From the NCBI GenBank assembly GCA_003952965.2, contig CM025853.1, positions 30,091,641 to 30,155,640 of the forward strand: a stretch of DNA of 64,000 nt, read 5' to 3'. Under the pieces are notes generated by a model, which made no database searches, had not been told where the DNA came from, and was given only the letters and a program-made list of their open reading frames with translations. Origin of the DNA: Morella rubra. Its lineage: Eukaryota; Streptophyta; Magnoliopsida; Fagales; Myricaceae. A program made the translations under genes and the position numbers. This document shows positions 61,093 to 64,000 of the stretch, piece after piece (the stretch's first letter is position 1; each line of letters opens with the position of its first letter).

Positions 61093-63218
61093 ATTTTTTA
61101 ATTTTAACATTTCACGACTTCGACTTACATTTATTCCTGTGTTCTCAGAGATGGAACATATAGCGATGAATCCTCTTTATTTTCGAGAAATATGAGTTTG
61201 ATAATCTTTATATCGTATTATGTTTTGCAGGGTTCGAAGCTCCGAATTTAAGGTACGAGGATTTCCTTATCTTGCTCGTCACTTGATGAATTATTGTAAA
61301 TTGCTAAATTGTTCTAAAATGAAGAGTTCAATGTGAAACACGTCCCAATCAGGGACTTACTTTTGAAGTTCCTGGGGGAAAAATAATAACTCTTTGAGGA
61401 TAAGGAAGTGTAAAGCAAACTTCGTTCTGATTGCTAATTTTATATATCTGTACTGAATGGAAAATATTCAGGTCGTGAGACTCGAACACTGAACTTAGTC
61501 TAGGATACATAAAATTCTCTTTTTCCTTCTTCCTCACAATAGGAGTCCTTCATATTTTCATAATATGTTCATAATAAATTAGCTAAACTTGAGCCAAATG
61601 GTATCCAATCCACCCCTATGGTTTGAATTGGGGAAGAAAATGTTTTCACGTGCTATCATCACTCTTGTTTTAGCTTTTACTGAGCACATATATTGAACTT
61701 AGCCCCTGTTGATCATGTCTTAGGAGTTAGAATAACTTGTGTCCTGGAGCACTTTTTTTATAAAACAGCCAAAAGTCCAATCTCTAGATGTTATCAGACA
61801 TTCATGCATTCCTTATAGTTCCTGTGCTTATGAATATTATGCATTGTCTCTCTGTGAAGGAAACTTGCTGATAAAGTTGCAGCAGCTGGGTATTTAGTGG
61901 TGGTTCCTGATTTTTCTTTGGCGACCCTATTATTAAGTTGGATGACCCTCAATTTAATATAGGCGCGTGGCTAAAAGCTCACAGCATGGTTAGTTTTTTT
62001 CATTCTTACTTTCTCAAATGAAATCTAATGAGATGACATCTAAAAATTGTGCAAGAATCAGGAAAGACAGGATCAACACCCATCAGTTGGCTTTTATGTC
62101 CAAATTGACGTGCTGTTGCAGAGTTTTTTGCACTTTTTTGTGGGGGATCTAAGTTGAAATTGAATGATACATAATCACGTGAATGCGACTTAAACCTTCC
62201 TGAGCTTTGAGCTTAATTTGAATACATCTTCCTTCTAGGACAAAGGATACGAAGATGCCAAACCTGTGATTGCAGCTCTGAAGAGTAAGGGTGTTTCTGC
62301 CATCGGGGCTGCAGGTTTTTGCTGGGGAGGTGAGCCATTTACTTCCAATTTTGGCTTGGATGAGGAGCTTATTACTTCACTTCTCTGAAAGGGATTCTGT
62401 ATAGAAAATATAGGGTGCTTCAGATGCTAAAAGGAAGGTAGTAGTGAAATTAGCCAGTTCTACTGACATTCAGGCTGCAGTTCTGTTGCATCCCAGTCTG
62501 ATCACTGAAGATGAAATCGACAGTAAGTCCCCCACTTTGCAAACTCATCCTTAATACTTGTCGTGGATGGCATGTTGTCTCAGATGTTAAGAATCACTGT
62601 TTCAGATGTTTCCATTCCTATTGCTATCCTGGTAGCCGAATTTGACGAATATGTTCCAGCAGAACTATTCAAACAGTTTGGAGAGAAGTTGTCAACAAAA
62701 TCTGAGGTAAGTCGTGAGGAAGGTGCATTCCTTCTATCTTCATGGACCTTCTTTTTCCCATGTTTTAAATGGTCTGTTTTTTATTTTGCATCATTTGCAT
62801 GAGTAAATTTTCTCCCGCAAGAATTCCAACATTCAAGTTGAAGCCTGGTTAAAATCCTGGAATTTCAAGACTTAAAAAATTTGTAGTCTCTCAAAGAAAG
62901 TGCATAATCTGTTCCTGCACTATTAGAGCGACAAATGCAAAATATCTTTTGGTATTTTTTCATAAGACACCGTCTCTTTCTTTCCGTGCAAACAAACACA
63001 CTCAGTAATTTTCAGTTTCTGCTTTTCATGTTGAGTGGCATTTTATATTCTTAACCTCCTATGCTTACATTTATCAGTTCGAAAGCTTTGTGAAAATATA
63101 CCCTGGTGTGGCTCATGGATGGACAGTGAAGTACGATGCTGAGGGTAAGTCAGCTGTCAAAAGTGCTGAAGAGTCCCATTTGGACATGTTAAATTGGTTT
63201 ACCAAGCATGTCAAGTGA

Positions 63219-64000
63219 AAAACTGTTTCCCGACAGGTCCCAACTCTGTGATTAGGGAACATGTGTGTAAGGCAATGTGCAGGGGCGGCTTTTTTGTGGG
63301 GGCCAAACTATAATTGGAACTTTGGGTGGGGGTGGGGCAATGTAAATAAAAAATAAACCTGGTGCCTGTTGATCTGCCTTTTAGTTGAACGGTGAATTCT
63401 CCTCTTATCTAAAATTTCGTTTAATAAAGACTATAAAATAATTAGTTTGATTGTAGAATATTACATTTCCACCACATCCTGCAAATATTTTTCCGTGTTG
63501 CCCAGTGGCCTGGTCTCCTATGATCTCGCAGAAAGATGGAGTTCATAAATTTCCAGTTTCCTTAGTTTAATTATCGGACGTCGGTGTAGGCTTGAATTTA
63601 CGTCGGATGAAACCGGCAGAAGGCAAACGAGCATATATATATAAGCATACAGACATAAGCACAAAGAGATGATTAAGAAAACCATAACCAGTCAAACTGA
63701 AACCTCAAATTGATGAACCATAGTGATCAGAAATTAATGATTAATTTGTCTCCAGCAAGGAAAACGATGAAGTACAAAGCAAATTCATAAACTCTCATCT
63801 CAAAAGGGCTCTGTTTTTGCTTCTATTTCACCGGACTTTATATTCGCCAGAAAAGCTTCTCTTTTTAGTGCCCATAGCCGGAAAATCTGAAGTTTCCAGA
63901 TATGTGGCCAGTTCAAAACCTAAATTACTGGCACCCCAATAAATAAGCTTATTCTGAACAAATGAGGAAACATATTGGGTCACAGAACCATCTCTGATAT
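63219..64000. other. 3' flank of DLH pseudogene to window edge
   Basis: The first 60 bases resemble the 3' flanks of copies 1 and 2. A G-rich patch (TGTGGGGGCC..GGGTGGGGGTGGGGC) follows at about 63293-63338. Nothing coding is recognised up to the window edge. Confidence 0.4.

Larger units (their letters stand above)
60274..63218 (+). pseudogene. Dienelactone hydrolase family pseudogene, copy 3
   Basis: Exon equivalents are 60274-60342, 61231-61252, about 61860-61988, about 62240-62330, about 62433-62521, about 62607-62706 and 63078-63218. Three independent breaks show it is dead. Exon 1 lacks its first 26 codons and any start or promoter. Exon 3 has five T instead of six at 61911-61915, shifting the frame into an early TAG. 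The intron before exon 5 has lost its 3' splice site, as about 26 bases including the acceptor are missing near 62432. Exon 6 also changes [11 protein letters not shown] to DEYVPAELFKQ, so it is an older paralogue than copies 1 and 2. The Cys and His motifs (GFCWGG, GVAHGW) remain readable. Exon 7 is intact with a stop at 63216-63218. Confidence 0.9.

Overview
This window is nuclear DNA from a flowering plant, almost certainly a eudicot. The genes are split by GT..AG introns and the spacers are AT-rich and full of short non-autonomous transposons. The protein families include SERINC, a plant L34e-superfamily membrane protein, a PLS-class PPR editing factor, Mediator subunit MED33/REF4, ribonucleotide reductase R2 and a plant dienelactone hydrolase. 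I recognised no rRNA, tRNA, CRISPR array or bacterial-type operon.

Layout, left to right. (1) 1-4920 (+): the last five complete exons and the 20-bp tail of an earlier exon of a SERINC membrane protein. (2) 6795-7424 (+): a single-exon L34e-superfamily protein behind a pyrimidine-rich leader. (3) 7425-13015: spacer with a 62-bp tandem repeat and a MITE. (4) 13016-15121 (+): an intronless PPR protein resembling Arabidopsis MEF18. (5) 16606-27516 and 30805-41187 (both -): two complete MED33/REF4-type Mediator genes in tandem. Each has 12 exons with matching intron phases, and all splice junctions could be placed so that the frame stays open (1,319 and 1,336 codons). (6) 46207-50494 (-): a nine-exon R2 subunit gene with all metal ligands and the radical tyrosine. 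(7) 51901-63218 (+): three tandem dienelactone hydrolase copies, two intact (240 aa) and nearly identical, the third a pseudogene.

The neighbours carry out separate housekeeping roles rather than one pathway, but the order is informative. From memory, Arabidopsis keeps SERINC next to L34e (At3g06170/80), L34e next to MEF18 (At5g19025/20), and DLH-RNR2-MED33-DLH (At3g23570-23600). This window appears to hold those pieces joined in one block.

The strangest structure lies inside intron 2 of the first MED33 gene. The region 23002-24812 (exons 3-5) recurs at 25201-26048 as a shortened copy that keeps the same blocks in order but lacks dozens of short pieces. The stretch 24813-25190 is in turn a shortened, altered version of 26049-26755. 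The geometry is full X, damaged Y, damaged X, full Y. It fits best with two overlapping contig ends of poor consensus joined end to end, although a real tandem duplication with unusual decay is not excluded. Other notable points are a palindrome conserved in both active DLH promoters, a hAT-type MITE with an 8-bp target duplication, nested MITEs that entered DLH copy 2 after the duplication, two LINE RNase H fragments, a MED33 exon-12 relic between the tandem MED33 genes, and a T16-G24-(GA)n microsatellite.
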